Shown: positions 33,486-45,540, numbered from the stretch's first letter. The stretch is 64,000 nucleotides of DNA from Ophioderma brevispina (GCA_023653785.1 JAMKCH010014223.1:1-64000); one strand, 5' to 3'. Numbers and translations: made by a program. Notes: a model not told the origin generated them from the sequence alone.

Positions 33486-34655
33486 TCATATCAGCCCAAC
33501 ATCTGTTGGTTTCTATACTCTGTCCTCTCAAAAAAAAGATCCGCTTCTTTTTCATGTAATGCCCAACATTGGCTACCAACCCGATAACGTGATAGTTAGG
33601 TCGGTTGGGTAACTTCGGGTCTCTTGGAACACCACTCCCGTTGTCCATCAAACGGGAGTGTGGGAATAATTATAATAATAATAATAATATAAAGTAAGTA
33701 TGGGCTACCAGGGAATGGCCAAACATCCCAAAAAACCCCGCCCAAATTTGAGAAATCGCTTTGACAGCAGCAGAAATTTTATCTTTCAGTTGCCTTTATT
33801 TGACATAAATCGGAGTCATGGTTTCAAAGTTATGGCAAATCCAAAAGTCCTAAATCGAGTATCATATTTCTCATAAATGATAAGTAACGTACCTTTAAAA
33901 ATAATAAATGACATAAGAAATTAATTCTTATGTATTTTATTGTTTTTCAGGGGCCCTATTAACACCGTTCCGGTAAAAAATATAACTAAAAAAGAACCAT
34001 TTTTAAATGCAAATCCTGCAGTTGAAGTTAAATTGAATAGATCTTTGAAATTGATTTACAAATTTAAATGCGGAACCTATGTGGCATAATAATTAAAAAA
34101 GTTGTTTCTAGTTTAACGATTTTTTCTTTTGAGGGTTTATCTTTAAGTTTTGTTGTTTACTGTGTTCAATTTGAAACGACAAGAGCAAACCACCAAATAT
34201 GGCCATCTGCTGTCACAGAATGCTATAACAGAGCCCTTTTAAATATTTGCTCCCTTTTTTAAAATATGAATTGAGAAATGTGATTCTTTAACATTTTTCC
34301 CAAAAAAATGCCAATTTTCAGGATTTTATTAAAATTTCAGCCACTTTATACCCAAAATTCGGATCTATTACGCCACTGTAGGTGGTGATTTAAAATATAC
34401 TTCGAAAAAAAAATTACGGTTGTTTATAGGTATTGTTTAAACACCGTAAACAAGTACCTAAAATCCAACTGGCCGCTATTTATTAGTCAAATTAGTATGA
34501 CCCTTGAGCCTATTTTTTTTTTGGCATTCAAATTACTTTGTCACATGTAATAACATACTAAAATTGAATTTTGGTCTATGTAAAATGGCAATTCATTTTC
34601 AAGGTCTTATTTTTCCTTTTTAGAGGCGGAGCAGAATATCATAGGGTCCATATTT
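33486..34655. other. Non-coding, with a short (AAT)n tract
   Basis: (TAA)n lies at about 33667-33690. The rest is AT-rich without supported genes or repeats. Confidence 0.55.
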
Positions 34656-34659
34656 AGGG

Positions 34660-35505
34660 AGTTCATTTATGCGACTACTCTAAGATTTGACACCTATGGT
34701 AGTTAGTTTGGACCTCTACATCAATGCAAGGTCTCAAATTGGTGTGACTTTTTCAATAGGGCCAATTTAGGTTACACAGGGTCAAACTTTAAACTTACTC
34801 CCAACAAATGTTGAAACATCTTCATCTTTTCCGTCTAGTCCATAAGGATTCCAAAATGTATAGTTTTGTACCACTTACGAGTATTGGTTTTTGGAGTTTT
34901 AAAATGGCGTAAAAACTGATTAAAACGGTAAAATGTGTACATTGGGTCACTTGAACATTTGTCTGATTATATTTTAACTGCTTGCAATTATTGCCTGAGG
35001 AATAAGGACTCCCAAAAAGTATAGTTTTGATTATGTTAAATGGTTACTTTACCGAGATAAAGGTCAAGAAGGTCAATGCCAATGGATGTGTTGCCACCAT
35101 GACCTATTTTCAGTCACATAACATGAATAACATGCCTTGCAGATTTACAAACTATTCCTTATTTGACACATTAACTATATGCATGTTTGTTTCATTTTTT
35201 ACCCAAAATTGGCTCAAACTTCATTTGACCCCTGTACAAATGGAAATTGACCTTTTTTGTCACTTTAAGCCATTTTTACCCATAACTTAAAACCAATGGT
35301 CATAGATGGTACAAACTATCAGTTTTGGAATCCTTATGACTAAGGGACTATATGGCATACATTTCAACATGATTGGAGTATTTAAAGTTTTGTCCCCTGT
35401 GTAAACTTAAATTGGCCCCTAAAAAGTGACACCACAATTCGACACCACTAACTACCTTGCAATGATATAGAGGGTCCATAAGGTATCAAACTTTTTCTGT
35501 AGTAG
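34660..35505. repeat. Large inverted repeat, about 330-bp arms
   Basis: Left arm (about 34660-35010) and right arm (about 35130-35505) pair with interruptions. Matching pairs include GTCCATAAGGATTCCAAAA with TTTTGGAATCCTTATGAC, CAATAGGGCCAATTTAGG with its complement near 35405, and TGCAAGGTCTCAAATTGGTG with a diverged complement near 35435. The centre is near 35070. No coding capacity. A foldback transposon or an old palindromic duplication. Confidence 0.84.
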
Positions 35506-37007
35506 GGAGTACGATGATGTTTGACCCAGTCCTTGCGCCCAGCCTATTTGCATGTACGTTTAAACTTCCTTTGTTGACAAGTTCATTCAGCCGGACGATA
35601 GCTAATCCTACAGACTCTCTTTTTGCATTAGATTGGAAGTGAATTAGCTTTAAATACCAGAAGTTGTACGTTATGTTTCATAACACTATGCCTTTGTAGG
35701 ACACACTAACGATGAGTTGGCGCAGACACCAATCCTGCAGTTGTGATCAGCTAATCTGAAATTCTTATTAGTTGCAATGCTTTTTTTCAAAGGAATTTAC
35801 TTAAGTGCTATACAACACAGAACCTTGGATTAGTGTGTATTAACTGCCAACCTAGACCCTTAAGTCAAAAGAGAGACATCAGAAATATAGTTTGTTCCTT
35901 TAATGACTAGATTTCTTCATTTGGATAGGTTTTACTAGTAGGGTAAAAACCGAATCCCATTCTGGAGTTTGGGGGAAGAAGTTTGAAGTTGTTTTTCTAT
36001 GATGAGTGGACATTGTGACTTCATGCCCGGAAGTTTCTTCGTAATTGCATTGTTCCTTGCCGGAGCATTAATGCATGCGCATCAATGTTTGTTAAGCCCC
36101 GTGTTTCCAAAATTCACGACAAGGTGGACGTGGGTGGACAACTCGGTCAATAGAGGCTATTGAAGCTGCAGTGGTCATTTGCTGTTTACTCCAAGCAAAT
36201 CGATGGACCAGTCCCTTTCCTTTGTTGATAACCTTGATTGTCAACTCTCTTAGGTTGAAGGAATGCTGAATCTGAATTGTTTGGTCCACCTCTGGGAAAT
36301 GTGGTGAACATTGTAAAAAAGGGGGTAGAATTAGTTACAGGGGTAAATTGAAATCTACTCAATTGTTTAAATGCACACCAATGTATTTGTCTCATTTAAG
36401 ATTTAAAAAGTATAGTTGGTCTAGGTTCCGACCTTTATTTACACGGCTACAGCCCTGATAAGTTCAAGGTCATTCTGGTGCAAAAATTATCTAGTGCTCA
36501 GATTTTTGTGGGGGGGGGGGGGGGGGGGGGGGGCGAAATCTGTGTCAAATTATTGCTCTGGCATACTGAAGGCCGAAAATGCATAATTATTCGTGGGGTA
36601 AGAGCTGTGTTACATTTTGGTTCAGGCTTGGTGACCTATAGACATGTAGACCCTTGTTACATTTTGCCCACTAATTACCCAATCAAATGTCAAACGTTGT
36701 AAAATAGGCAAGAAAACAATTTGAAACCATTTCAACAATCGGAACACTGGGTAAGTTTTACACCAGGATGACCTTAAACATTAATAGGGTTTGTAACCTG
36801 TTTAACTACTAAAGGTCGTAAACTATAGAGACTATACCTTTTTAATCTCATAACAAACCATATATTGATGTGCATTTAAACACAATATGGCCTGATCTAA
36901 AATGTATCCTGTATTAATTTACCCCCTTTGTACAACATTCCCCATAGTTCCCAAGGTCCCGATTCAGCAGCCTTCAAAATATCGAAAAACATCTTCAACC
37001 TTCTTTC
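35506..37007. other. Non-coding stretch with a (G)24 run
   Basis: The homopolymer of 24 G is at 36510-36533; such a tract can form a quadruplex and is error-prone in sequencing. Frames at 36092-36395 (-) and 36478-36702 (+) are not convincing. Confidence 0.6.
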
Positions 37008-37293
37008 CAGTGGCGGAGTTAAGAGTCCGCAGTTGTCAGCAGCTGCTGACAGGCCCCCCTAACTATTGCTCTCATGGCCCCTCAGAACACCCGTAGTCGC
37101 ACTAAAGTGTGACATTGTGACGCTAAAGGTGCCCCCACCTTTAGCTGCTGACAGGGCCCTTTTCCTTAAATCCTTCCCCACTGCCTCTTCCCCAACTTTG
37201 AGAATATAATCCCCATTTGAAACGTACTAACATTGGGGGTCGAACTTTGAAATGTTTCCCTTTCCGCTGGTCTATTGACTCCGGATGCCACTG
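37008..37293. mobile_element. Possible hAT-like MITE with CAGTGGC ends
   Basis: Left end CAGTGGCGGAGTTAAGAGTCC; right end reverse-complemented CAGTGGCATCCGGAGTC. Inside is the perfect 16-base palindrome GTCAGCAGCTGCTGAC at 37035-37050 and its half TAGCTGCTGACAGG near 37142. Flanking octamers CTTCTTTC and ACTAAAAG do not match, so the hAT assignment rests on the ends alone. Confidence 0.5.
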
Positions 37294-37426
37294 ACTAAAA
37301 GCGTTGTACTTTATTTTGTACAAAAGATTTTGGTGTGTAGCTGAGATTTATTATGCTGTTTAAAAAGCATTTGCTTAATGTGGACTTATCGTAGTTAAAT
37401 AAAATTAGCATGAAAGTGAATTTACA

Positions 37427-37776
37427 TTAAAGGGGCATTTCGTGATCCACAACCTCGTCCCCCATCCCCCGACTTGCCTAAAAAAAAAGTTAACATTTTT
37501 ATAATCAGCTGAACCGTTAGCCTTAGCAATCCCATTTTACCTAATATCTTACGTGCAAATTCGGTCGTATCTGTAAGAACAATTTGTATTTAGTCGTAAC
37601 GGACAGAAATTACAGCCAGTGGACTATGGGACCGTGTTAAACAATCAATTGCTCATAACACAAAACCGCAAGATCAGACGAACTCACTTTTTTGTGAATA
37701 AGCTTTTCATGGATATCTAGTGAACAATGAAATAAACCATGGTCAGAAGGTGTATAATCACGAAATGCACCTTTAA
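37427..37776. mobile_element. TTAA-flanked MITE (342-bp core), family K
   Basis: Core 37431-37772 with TTAA at 37427-37430 and 37773-37776. Left end AGGGGCATTTCGTGATCCA; right end reverse-complemented AGGTGCATTTCGTGATTAT. A second copy is at 42674-42987 with the same first 50 bases or so. Non-coding; a Kolobok- or piggyBac-type transposase is implied by the target. Confidence 0.92.
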
Positions 37777-37903
37777 GTAGAGACTTCTCCAATCACATGA
37801 CCGGTAGCTGAGTAGAGCATTAGTGTATTAAATGAGAGGAAGTTTTTTATTCCGTTCATGAAATGAAACCCCTAAGTTCAAGGCCACCTTTTATATGGCA
37901 TAC

Positions 37904-38529
37904 TTAAAGGCATTGTCAGCAAATATCTGCTTTAGAAAATCTGAAAAATAAAAACGAAATAGATGTTTGCATTTTTGTAACAGATATATATGTATCCAAA
38001 TACACTCAAATTAAATCACGATACGGCATAAACTCGATTGATACTTTAGTTGGATAAGTGTTTACTTTTTTTAAAAAATTTGTTTTTATTAAATACTTTA
38101 AGAGAATTCTATTGACTTATCCTACATTTCAGCTACTGCTGTAAATTGTTTTTCGCTATTGCGTAGATCACAGATAGGCTGACTCAGAGATTTCCCGGCG
38201 CACTCATTTTTCAAACAATCGTGTTTTTTTGCATATACATAATGCGTGGATCATAGACTAATCAACTGTGTGAAATAACTAAGCTCAAATCGAAGTCCTT
38301 TCATAAATCACAACTTCGTTAAAATTCCGGATCCGAATGTTGTTATACACGTATCCTATGGCACTGTTATAACCGGATATAAATTAAATGTGAAAACGAA
38401 AAATCCGATTCATCTGTAAGCTTTGAATTAAGTATTTTAGGTGATTATCTTTAGCTTTATATGATGATTAGTTTGTAATTACTACAAAAAAATTATATTA
38501 TATTTCGAAATCTCTGAATCAGCCTTTAA
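37904..38529. mobile_element. Probable TTAA element, possibly nested
   Basis: TTAA-AGGCATTGTCAGC at 37904 and GCCTTTAA ending at 38529 could bound one element, but the ends match weakly. A better inverted pair is internal: AGGCTGACTCAGAGATTTC at 38176 and its complement, one mismatch in 19, ending at 38525. The 350-bp piece 38176-38525 has TTAA only on its right. Either the left TTAA was lost or two related elements overlap. Confidence 0.65.
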
Positions 38530-39274
38530 TCATGCTAATTATGACGTTGAACTGCCTATAACAACTTTTCTGGAATCTACAGGACATTCGACATGTGATT
38601 TGCATTTGAAGAATTCGGCTGCTTTTACTTTACGAATGTGTATATCTGTCTCAGCCATCCATTATTTGCATCATATTTTGAGTCGTCAATGTACACAGTA
38701 CTAGTAGAGTAGTACAACCATTCTTTCAGAATGAAATGATCACTATGTTTCCCTTACTCAATAAAATTGAATGAAGAATACTGAATATTAGCAAAGAAAA
38801 CTTAGAAAGAATTACTTACAAGTGTTGAGTTTTTTAAAAAAATGTTTTAATCAAGTATTGTTCAACTAAATAGAATAATTAGTATCGGCTACTTGAGAAT
38901 CTTAGTGTTTTACCAATTGAAAATTACGGACAGCTTTTAAAATTTAGTTCATTTAAATAACTTAATAAGAAGCCAAAGCAGTTACCTATTTTTATGCTAT
39001 AGACAAACAATTTTTTAATCCCTGCTTTAAATTGTCAAGTTAATTGGGTAAATTTTTGATATTTTTAAGTAGCATCTACACAAATGTCTTCAGTTCTATG
39101 CACAAAACCTTCTTCTTAAATAAATGAATGGTTCAGGTTATTTTAAAATGGCATTGGCATACTTGATTTTATGCGAAATGACACAACAAGTATTTTGAGC
39201 GGCATTTCAATATTGGTTGTTGGTAACGTTACGTGACCACTGCTCTGCGCAGTTTCTATCGGTATTTGGGAAAA
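38530..39274. other. Non-coding stretch
   Basis: AT-rich, nothing supported. Confidence 0.55.
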
Positions 39275-39375
39275 CAAGGCTGTGTGTGTGTGATTAGGTG
39301 TGGGTGTGGTGTGGGTGTGCGTTGTTTGTGTGTTGTGTGGGTGCCTGTGTGTGTGGTACGTGTCTGTATGTCTGT
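39275..39375. repeat. (GT)n and TGTGGGTG-rich tract
   Basis: Imperfect GT dinucleotides with GGTGTGGG variants. The plus-strand frame across it (39300-39578) is Val/Cys/Leu-rich for this reason. Confidence 0.92.
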
Positions 39376-39619
39376 CTTTCTCCAGCTTGTCCGTTTATTT
39401 TTTATTTCGTGATCCTTACTTAATCACTATTAACATGTTCGCTTTTCATTGGTCGATGAAAGTCATCAAGTTGCCACTTACAATGTCAATTTCTGTGAGA
39501 CTGAGAACGTTTTCCGTGTCTTCGAACCGGGTCGCGAAGCGAGGAGGATTGAACCACGCCACACTAATACAAATATGATTACTAATGCCTGTAAGAGACC
39601 AAGACCTCTGCTATTTCAG

Positions 39620-40270
39620 GGATGATTCTTGCTGGCCTTTTCTTTGCATTGTCTTGTCCCCGTCCGTTACCGTTTCAAATCAGTTGCGACACCTGCTTTG
39701 CATGCGTTGCAACTTTATCGTCGGTTCTTGGTCGCTCGCCTTGTATTTTCGTTTGCATTGACATCGTCGCCTTTCTGGGTCACGTGGCTTTGCCTTTTCT
39801 TTTGCATGACATTGTCGCCCTCCAGTGCTTACTTGCTTTTTCTTTGTCTTTGCTTTGGCATGATCAATTTTCTCGATCCCCTGCTTCGCTTTTTCGTTTG
39901 CATTGACGTCGATCCTTTTCTGGGCACTTGTTTAGTCTTTTTCTTTGCGATTGGCATATCGCACTCTTTCCCGCCCGGAATCTTATTTGACGCCGGGCTT
40001 TGCCTTTTTCTTTACGTTGACTTGTCGTCTTTTTGTTTATTTTCTTTGCCTTTTTCTTTCCATTAGCTTTACCACTTTTCTTGGTCACGTGTTTTGCCTT
40101 TTCATGTTGCATTGCATCTTTCGCCTTTCTTGGTTACTTGATTGTACTTTGCTTTTGAATTGACAGTGTTATTTTCCTTTGAATTTGATTTGCTCTATGG
40201 GCATTTGCTAAGCAACCTTTCTTTCATGGCTTTGCGACTTTTCTTTGTCACCTGATCGATCTTTAGATTC
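39620..40270 (-). pseudogene. Lysine-rich repetitive tail after RNase H relics
   Basis: On the minus strand a frame at 39864-40112 is lysine-rich (for example KSGKANGKKKAKKINKK). The plus strand shows repeated phrases of the type GCCTTTTCTTTGCATTGACGTCG, spaced roughly 40-50 bases. It lies downstream of two RNase H relics, as the similar tail at 16990 does. The plus-strand hydrophobic frames of 94 and 145 codons are its antisense. Confidence 0.55.
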
Positions 40271-40374
40271 CATTATATGATTGTATTTCATTTCATGATT
40301 ACTACGCTTTCCTTCCTTATAAATCTTGGAGACTTTTCGTTCCATTTCAATCATTTCCAATGTTCATGTGTTTT

Positions 40375-40860
40375 CTTTCTAAGAGAAGTTGTTGTAAATC
40401 CTGCGTTAAATTCCTTCGGGATTGGTATTGGATACGTATCTGCTTCTGAATGTTTCTTTTCTGGAGAATTACCGCGAGACAAAGTGTATGAGCGGAAATA
40501 GCATTTTCACTGCGAGGGATCAAGGATATTGATGTGTGAAATTCATGTTTAGCACGTTCTTCTGCCAAGTTTTAAACACATTGCGGACAAGTATTTTTTG
40601 ATTTGATGGAAAAAGGTTCAATAATTGATTCCATGCAGCTACTACTGTGTTGTTGTCCGTGTGGAAATCAACTTTGCAATGCTCCATTCATGACCCCATA
40701 TATCTAAGCGGCTACTACGATAGGGAAGAATCCCAAAACACTCAATCCCTAATTGAATTGCTTTTTACTTGAACCTGGTTTTTCACCGATAGAAAAACCA
40801 CTTTCCATTCCAATAGCCACCCGCACCAATTGTTCCAGATGGGTCTGTATAAACTGTGTG
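40375..40860 (-). pseudogene. Decayed retroelement RNase H domain, copy R2 (DIRS-like)
   Basis: Best preserved of three. Minus-strand pieces: YTDPSGTIGAGGYWNGKW (about 40790-40850, the first catalytic Asp context), GFFPIVVAA (about 40700-40735), DFHTDNNTVVAAWNQL (about 40620-40670, a second catalytic Asp), and HEFHTSISLIPRSENAIS (about 40490-40550, the usual IPGxxNxxAD segment). Pieces are in different frames with stops between. It would have removed RNA during reverse transcription. DIRS-type placement is by motif style; a Ty3-type origin is the alternative. Confidence 0.82.
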
Positions 40861-40964
40861 AGCTGAGGTAACAATGACGTTTTGGTTCTGTGTGAGATTT
40901 GTTTTATTAACCGCTTGGTGTTTGAGTATTTACCACATTTAATTGAATACTAGTAGCCAAGATT

Positions 40965-41470
40965 GAGATTAAGATCTGTACTTTTCTCCAACAAGATACA
41001 GTAAATCCTGTGTAACTGTTTCTGGAATTGTTACGGGATGGGATGTCAGCTTCTGGTGGTTTCTTTTCGACGGGAAATTCACCGTAAGCAATTTGATTAG
41101 ATATCGTGTTTTCACGACGAGAAATGAGGATATTAAGGAAAACGAAAATTCGTGTTTAGTTACTTTCCAGTTTCGAGTTGTAAACAAGCCTTTGATAGAG
41201 TCATGCTGCGTTTTAATGGTAATGGACTACAAAACTTTCTCCATGCAGCTACTTACTGTGTTATTGTCAGTGAGAAAATCAACGCAAGGTGTTTCCATTA
41301 AGGGCCCCACATCTGGCGGTTATCAAAGAACGGCGGAAAAATTCCAACCACGCAACCCCTACACTTGAAGTGCTCTTTATAGACTTGGCCACCGATTAGA
41401 AAAACCATTTATCCGTTCCAAATACCCTCCAGCACCAAACTATCCTGAGGCAGCTATATAGACTTGAGTT
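40965..41470 (-). pseudogene. Decayed retroelement RNase H domain, copy R3 (DIRS-like)
   Basis: The same block order, about 600 bases upstream of R2 on the minus strand: GAGGYLERINGF in a shifted frame near 41390-41440, WLEFF near 41340, DFLTDNNTVSSCME near 41240-41285, then a segment ending in GEKYRS near 40975. Two relics in tandem suggest duplication or nested insertion of the element. Confidence 0.76.
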
Positions 41471-41869
41471 GCAGTTAAGGCGGTGTGTTGCTTGAACAGT
41501 TTGAGAGTAGACCTTCGTCAGGTCGTTGTATGAAGAAAATAACATGGCGCACGTCATTACTTCTAGAATTTATAATGGCAGTAAAAAATGCATCTAATTA
41601 GAAATGTTATAAAGGTTTTCATACATAACGATCATTCCATTTTAACTGACTTCCCGTTATATATCCCTAATGTCCCGTAACTGCTCATATAAATGCACTT
41701 TTGAAAAAATCACGGAGCGGGACCCCTGCCTGTGTTAGGGGGGCAGGAAATTTGCTCGTAGATCTAACCAGAAAATTAACGCTACCTCACTTTTTTACGG
41801 TGAAACGTCATATTTTCCTCTAGGGACGTAGGGGATGACCTGGAGTAAAGTGTTATTGTTTTCTTTTTC
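41471..41869. other. Non-coding stretch
   Basis: Between the RNase H relic and the tRNA-containing repeat. No RT motif recognised; nothing else supported. Confidence 0.5.
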
Positions 41870-42182
41870 ACGTTGTATCAATATTACAAAAAGAAGGACT
41901 TGAGCCACATGGCAATGGCAAATTTTTCTGCAATCTCTACCCCAAGATAAAATAATAATGAAGTAGTAAAATTTTACGCCTGGAGGGGGAATCGAACCCA
42001 CGACTTTCGGATTACAAAGGAGCGCCCACAAAACGCACGCCACGCCAATCCGAGCCGCCCAGGATTTGTACATAACCACATTAACACACAAATCGCCACC
42101 ACATTATCGTGAATAGTGCCGCTATGAGACGAGTTTTCGAGTTGAAAAATATATGCTCCAGGACCATATCTTCGGCCAAAAT
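41870..42182 (-). mobile_element. tRNA-containing dispersed repeat (SINE-like), copy 2
   Basis: The minus strand at 42062-41974 reads as a tRNA-like unit: GATTGGCGTGGCGTGCG near the A-box and GTCGTGGGTTCGATTCCCCC as a strong B-box and T-arm. An acceptor-like CCTGGG/TCCAGG pair closes it with a mismatch, but the anticodon arm is poor. Upstream sequence (GGTCCTGGAGCATATATTT, AACTCGTCTCATAG) matches copy 1 at 8832-9050. The 98-codon frame (41795-42091, -) is a by-product. Confidence 0.78.
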
Positions 42183-42669
42183 TTCACATTAGGCAGGTTG
42201 CAGTATTCTCTTTTGGAAAATACCTTTTTGCAGAACATTCTGTCAAAAATTTAAATTTTGGGCACACTCTCAAATATCTGATGAAATTATTTTATGAAGA
42301 CATTTGTTTGGTTATAAAACTTGCCAAAATACGTGGTATGCAATTAGAACAACTTAAACCATACACTTAAATATACAATCATGATTTTGTTCACAGAAAT
42401 TTAATTATTTTATCTTTATCTTAATGTTGAATTTTGGGTGGTAAAGAAGAATCACTAGGCAACTGATATTAAATGTGGCGATAGTTAACATTCATTTTAA
42501 TAAATTTTGATTATGTTCGACTTGCTTGCATTGCGAAGAGTAGCACACTATCTCTCTACGTGGCGTCGATGAAGGGGGGATAGGATGTTTTGATTTCAAA
42601 CTGATTACCAAAATGCAAAATATGCAAAATTTGATTACTAGAAAATGAAATACCTCAGTTTGTGGGTTT
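42183..42669. other. Non-coding stretch
   Basis: AT-rich with no supported feature. Confidence 0.5.
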
Positions 42670-42991
42670 TTAAAGGTGCATTTCGTGATCCACCGTCTTG
42701 TCCTCCTCAACGTGCCTGAAGAATTAGAGATTTTTATTTTATCTGAAAAGTTGAAACAAAGTAATGTGCTGGCCTAAGTATTACATTTACTTTCTCTAAC
42801 AGAATGAAGAACTTGGTAAAACTCACAACACAAGTGTTCCACGGGACAATGCGATTCAAACATTTTGCTCCAAAACCCTAAAATTGTACCTCCAAATCAA
42901 ACTAAATTTGGGAAATAAGCCTTTTCTGACAATACATATTGAGGCATGAACTAAAAACTGACGGTACTAATATCACGAAATGTACCTTTAA
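42670..42991. mobile_element. TTAA-flanked MITE (314-bp core), family K
   Basis: Core 42674-42987, TTAA at 42670-42673 and 42988-42991. Left end AGGTGCATTTCGTGATCCA; right end reverse-complemented AGGTACATTTCGTGATATT. Same family as 37431-37772; the ends are conserved and the middles have drifted. Confidence 0.92.
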
Positions 42992-43805
42992 AGTGAATGT
43001 TTAAAACAACACGTACCTAGCTGCTGACACACTCGTTGGTGTTGAGTAATATTTTTCAGAACAACTAATCTTTAGAGTTTGAATCGTTTCAAAGCCTCTG
43101 TCAACGCCGCCGCCATTATGGACCCTGGTAAACAAAACATACGATTATTTAACGAAGATGTGTTCCCCACATAAAATTTATTTAAAGCCATAATCAGTAT
43201 TTTTTTTCAAAATTTAAAAATGCCTCATTGTGCTGCTAGTGTTGCATTATACCAACAAATATTGCCATTCTCCGTGAAAATAGACAAGAAACGTTAAAAC
43301 TGTGTAGTTTGGCCGTTTCACGGGGCGTCTAATGTCGGGCTTCCCGACATGTTTGGAAAAAAAATCGCCAGTATTTAAAACACGGTGTATTTTCAAACTT
43401 TGCCACTTAAGGGTAACTGTACTAGAACAATTTTTAATACAAACAATGCCAAAAACTCAATTCGACAAAAATGAAGGCGTTGTTGTTCATCCTGAGAAAA
43501 TTACTGATAGTGGCTTTAAGGTGTGGCAAATTAAACTAATTAATCGAATTTCGATGATTATGTTGGTTTTTTATGGCCACTTTGATCTCAATGCCCAAAA
43601 AGAATTCGTTTTGAAAGCATTTGCCAAATAAGTAAAAACAAAAATTCACAGAGGAGTATTAGACAGGGCTGTGTTTCAATTCGACAGTAAGTTGACATTA
43701 ATGGCTTTCTTGTTACCAATGTACAGACGTCTAATTTGTGTTGGTACCGAATTTCATTTCTATTCTTTTCTATATCAAGAATGATACTAGTTAATAGTCA
43801 TTAAA
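42992..43805. other. Non-coding stretch
   Basis: TTTAAAGCCATAATCAGTATTT near 43181 resembles a TTAA-element end without partner. A 99-codon plus frame (43332-43631) has no recognisable domain. Confidence 0.5.
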
Positions 43806-44375
43806 ATTCATTCTTCTCTAAATTCGCGGCTCAAACGCGAAGAAAATAGTTTCTAAGCGCCTTCCCTATTACCTGATAAGAGGAAACATATTATAACATA
43901 CCATATCGGGGGGCTCCGTACTCCGATGACAGGCAACTGAAGACGCAAAAGGGCTAGAAATAGAGCCCTAAAACAAACACAGAATTCACTCACCTAGAGT
44001 CAAACGATCTTACTTGTATAGAAGCAAACTCTGCTGGTAAAAGAGGCGAAAACTGGACATCAGAAGAATTGAACGGACTCGGACTATGCCTTTGCAAATG
44101 CGAAGAATAGTGAAAACCCCTAGTAAAGAAACAGTAACTGACAATTTACAATCGTATAATATTCATAATATATATAAAACTTCATTACAATGAAGAAACC
44201 TTGAACAAATGTTCCTATGCATTTTCAATTTAAACACTAAAATTTAACATGCGTCTCGCTGCTGTCTCGGAAAACGATCAGTAACATCACCACGTGATGA
44301 CCCATCACACACAGCGACACCCGCCACCAACATATCTTCCTTACGTAATTACCCCCATGCTATCGTTAGATACGT
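43806..44375 (+). mobile_element. Short copy of an X-to-Y bounded unknown element
   Basis: Starts with X (43806-43940) and ends with Y (44245-44375). X holds hairpins: TTCGCG with CGCGAA, and a decayed form of the TATCGGG/CCCGATA stem seen in the long copy. Y has CTCGGAAAACGATCAGTAAC and CATGCTATCGTTAGA. X recurs at 44370-44510 and Y at 50102-50232, so this 570-bp unit looks like a deleted copy joined head-to-tail with the next. Confidence 0.6.
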
Positions 44376-44656
44376 TATTTCTTCTCTAATTCGCGAGCTT
44401 CAAAAACGCGAAGAAAATAGTTCCTTACGCGCCTTCCCTATTACCTGAGAGAGAAACATATTAAACCTACCGTATCGGGGGGCTCCGTACTCCCGATAAC
44501 AGGCAGCGGACAAATGCTGCCTTTCCCGCCTCACAGCGTTTAAAGACGGGATAACGGAACATGTGAAAATAATTACAGAACTTAATAAAAAATGATCAAA
44601 ATCAAAGAAATGGAGCCCCTATAAAAATTCGCTAAGGACTCGAACTGAATGATAAT

Positions 44657-44674
44657 GTTCCACTATAGTGGAAC
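44657..44674. repeat. Perfect 18-bp palindrome
   Basis: GTTCCACTATAGTGGAAC, fully self-complementary, just inside the long X-to-Y element. It could form a small cruciform or, if transcribed, a hairpin. Confidence 0.9.
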
Positions 44675-45457
44675 GCACCTCGCCAGAAGTTGGCGAATAT
44701 AAACTTTAGACCCTCGAAATAATAATGGAAATTACAGTCTATAAAGTAACCAAAGACGTAAACAATTGAACTCATAAAAATAGAAGTCTAATAGAAACCA
44801 TTATCTGAGGAAGGAAATCCTGAAGGATATTTCCCAGTGGCAAGCGAAAGCAATTATTCCAATGCTATAATTATGTGAAGCTCGGATTCACAACAATTTA
44901 GCTAGGTAGACGCAATACTAAAAAACGGCACACTCAAAAATATGTACTTATGGGCCATAATAGGACCAATGTTTTATGCAAAAGCATAGGGGAAAATGGC
45001 ATGTGGCTTATGTAGTAAAATATCCTGTCTTGGCATTACATCCACTATTCTGGAAAGGATACCACAAAACATTAATTAAAAACAGACACAAGTTAAGAGA
45101 TATAAGCTAGGCACGTTCAATCGTCATTCAAGTTAAACACTATTTCAAACATCGTGAGAGTACCGAAGTGTCGTAAGTACGCCTCAAATCAAAAAACCTT
45201 TTTATGCTAATAATCATTCGGTTCGTGCAGGTAAGTTCCAAGCGGGACTTACGTTGCCTAAATGCTTATTTAGTAGTCGGTTCAAAGAACAAATAAAACA
45301 CTATCAAACCAATAAATTTGACATATGCTGAAAGCATCAAGTGGTTAGAATGTATATATACAAAAGCCCAGTAGTGCGAAAGGTAAATATTTACTGCGCA
45401 TCATTATGGCGCCAATGTAGCTCGAAGCTGCTCAATATACATGAAAGGAAGCTATAC

Positions 45458-45540
45458 CCCCCCCACCACAAACACCCAAAAAGACCCCCCCCCCCCCCCC
45501 CCCCCCACCCACCCCCCCCCCCACCCCTCCCCCCCCAACA
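45458..45540. repeat. Poly(C) tract
   Basis: Mostly C with scattered A and T, including a run of 22 C at 45485-45506. Frames of Pro or Gly on the two strands are artefacts. Length is likely unreliable. Confidence 0.95.

Noticed and set aside
37008..37293. Confirmed hAT insertion
   Set aside because: Ends fit, but flanking octamers differ, so I list it only as possible.
39629..40066. 145-codon hydrophobic frame resembling a membrane protein
   Set aside because: Antisense of a lysine-rich repeat; repeated GCCTTTTCTTTGC phrases show a tandem repeat rather than helices of a protein.
41974..42062. Functional tRNA gene on the minus strand
   Set aside because: Same reasons; the acceptor pairs better here but the anticodon arm does not fold.
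43332..43631. 99-codon plus-strand frame as a gene
   Set aside because: No domain, no splice context and no homologous copy in the window.
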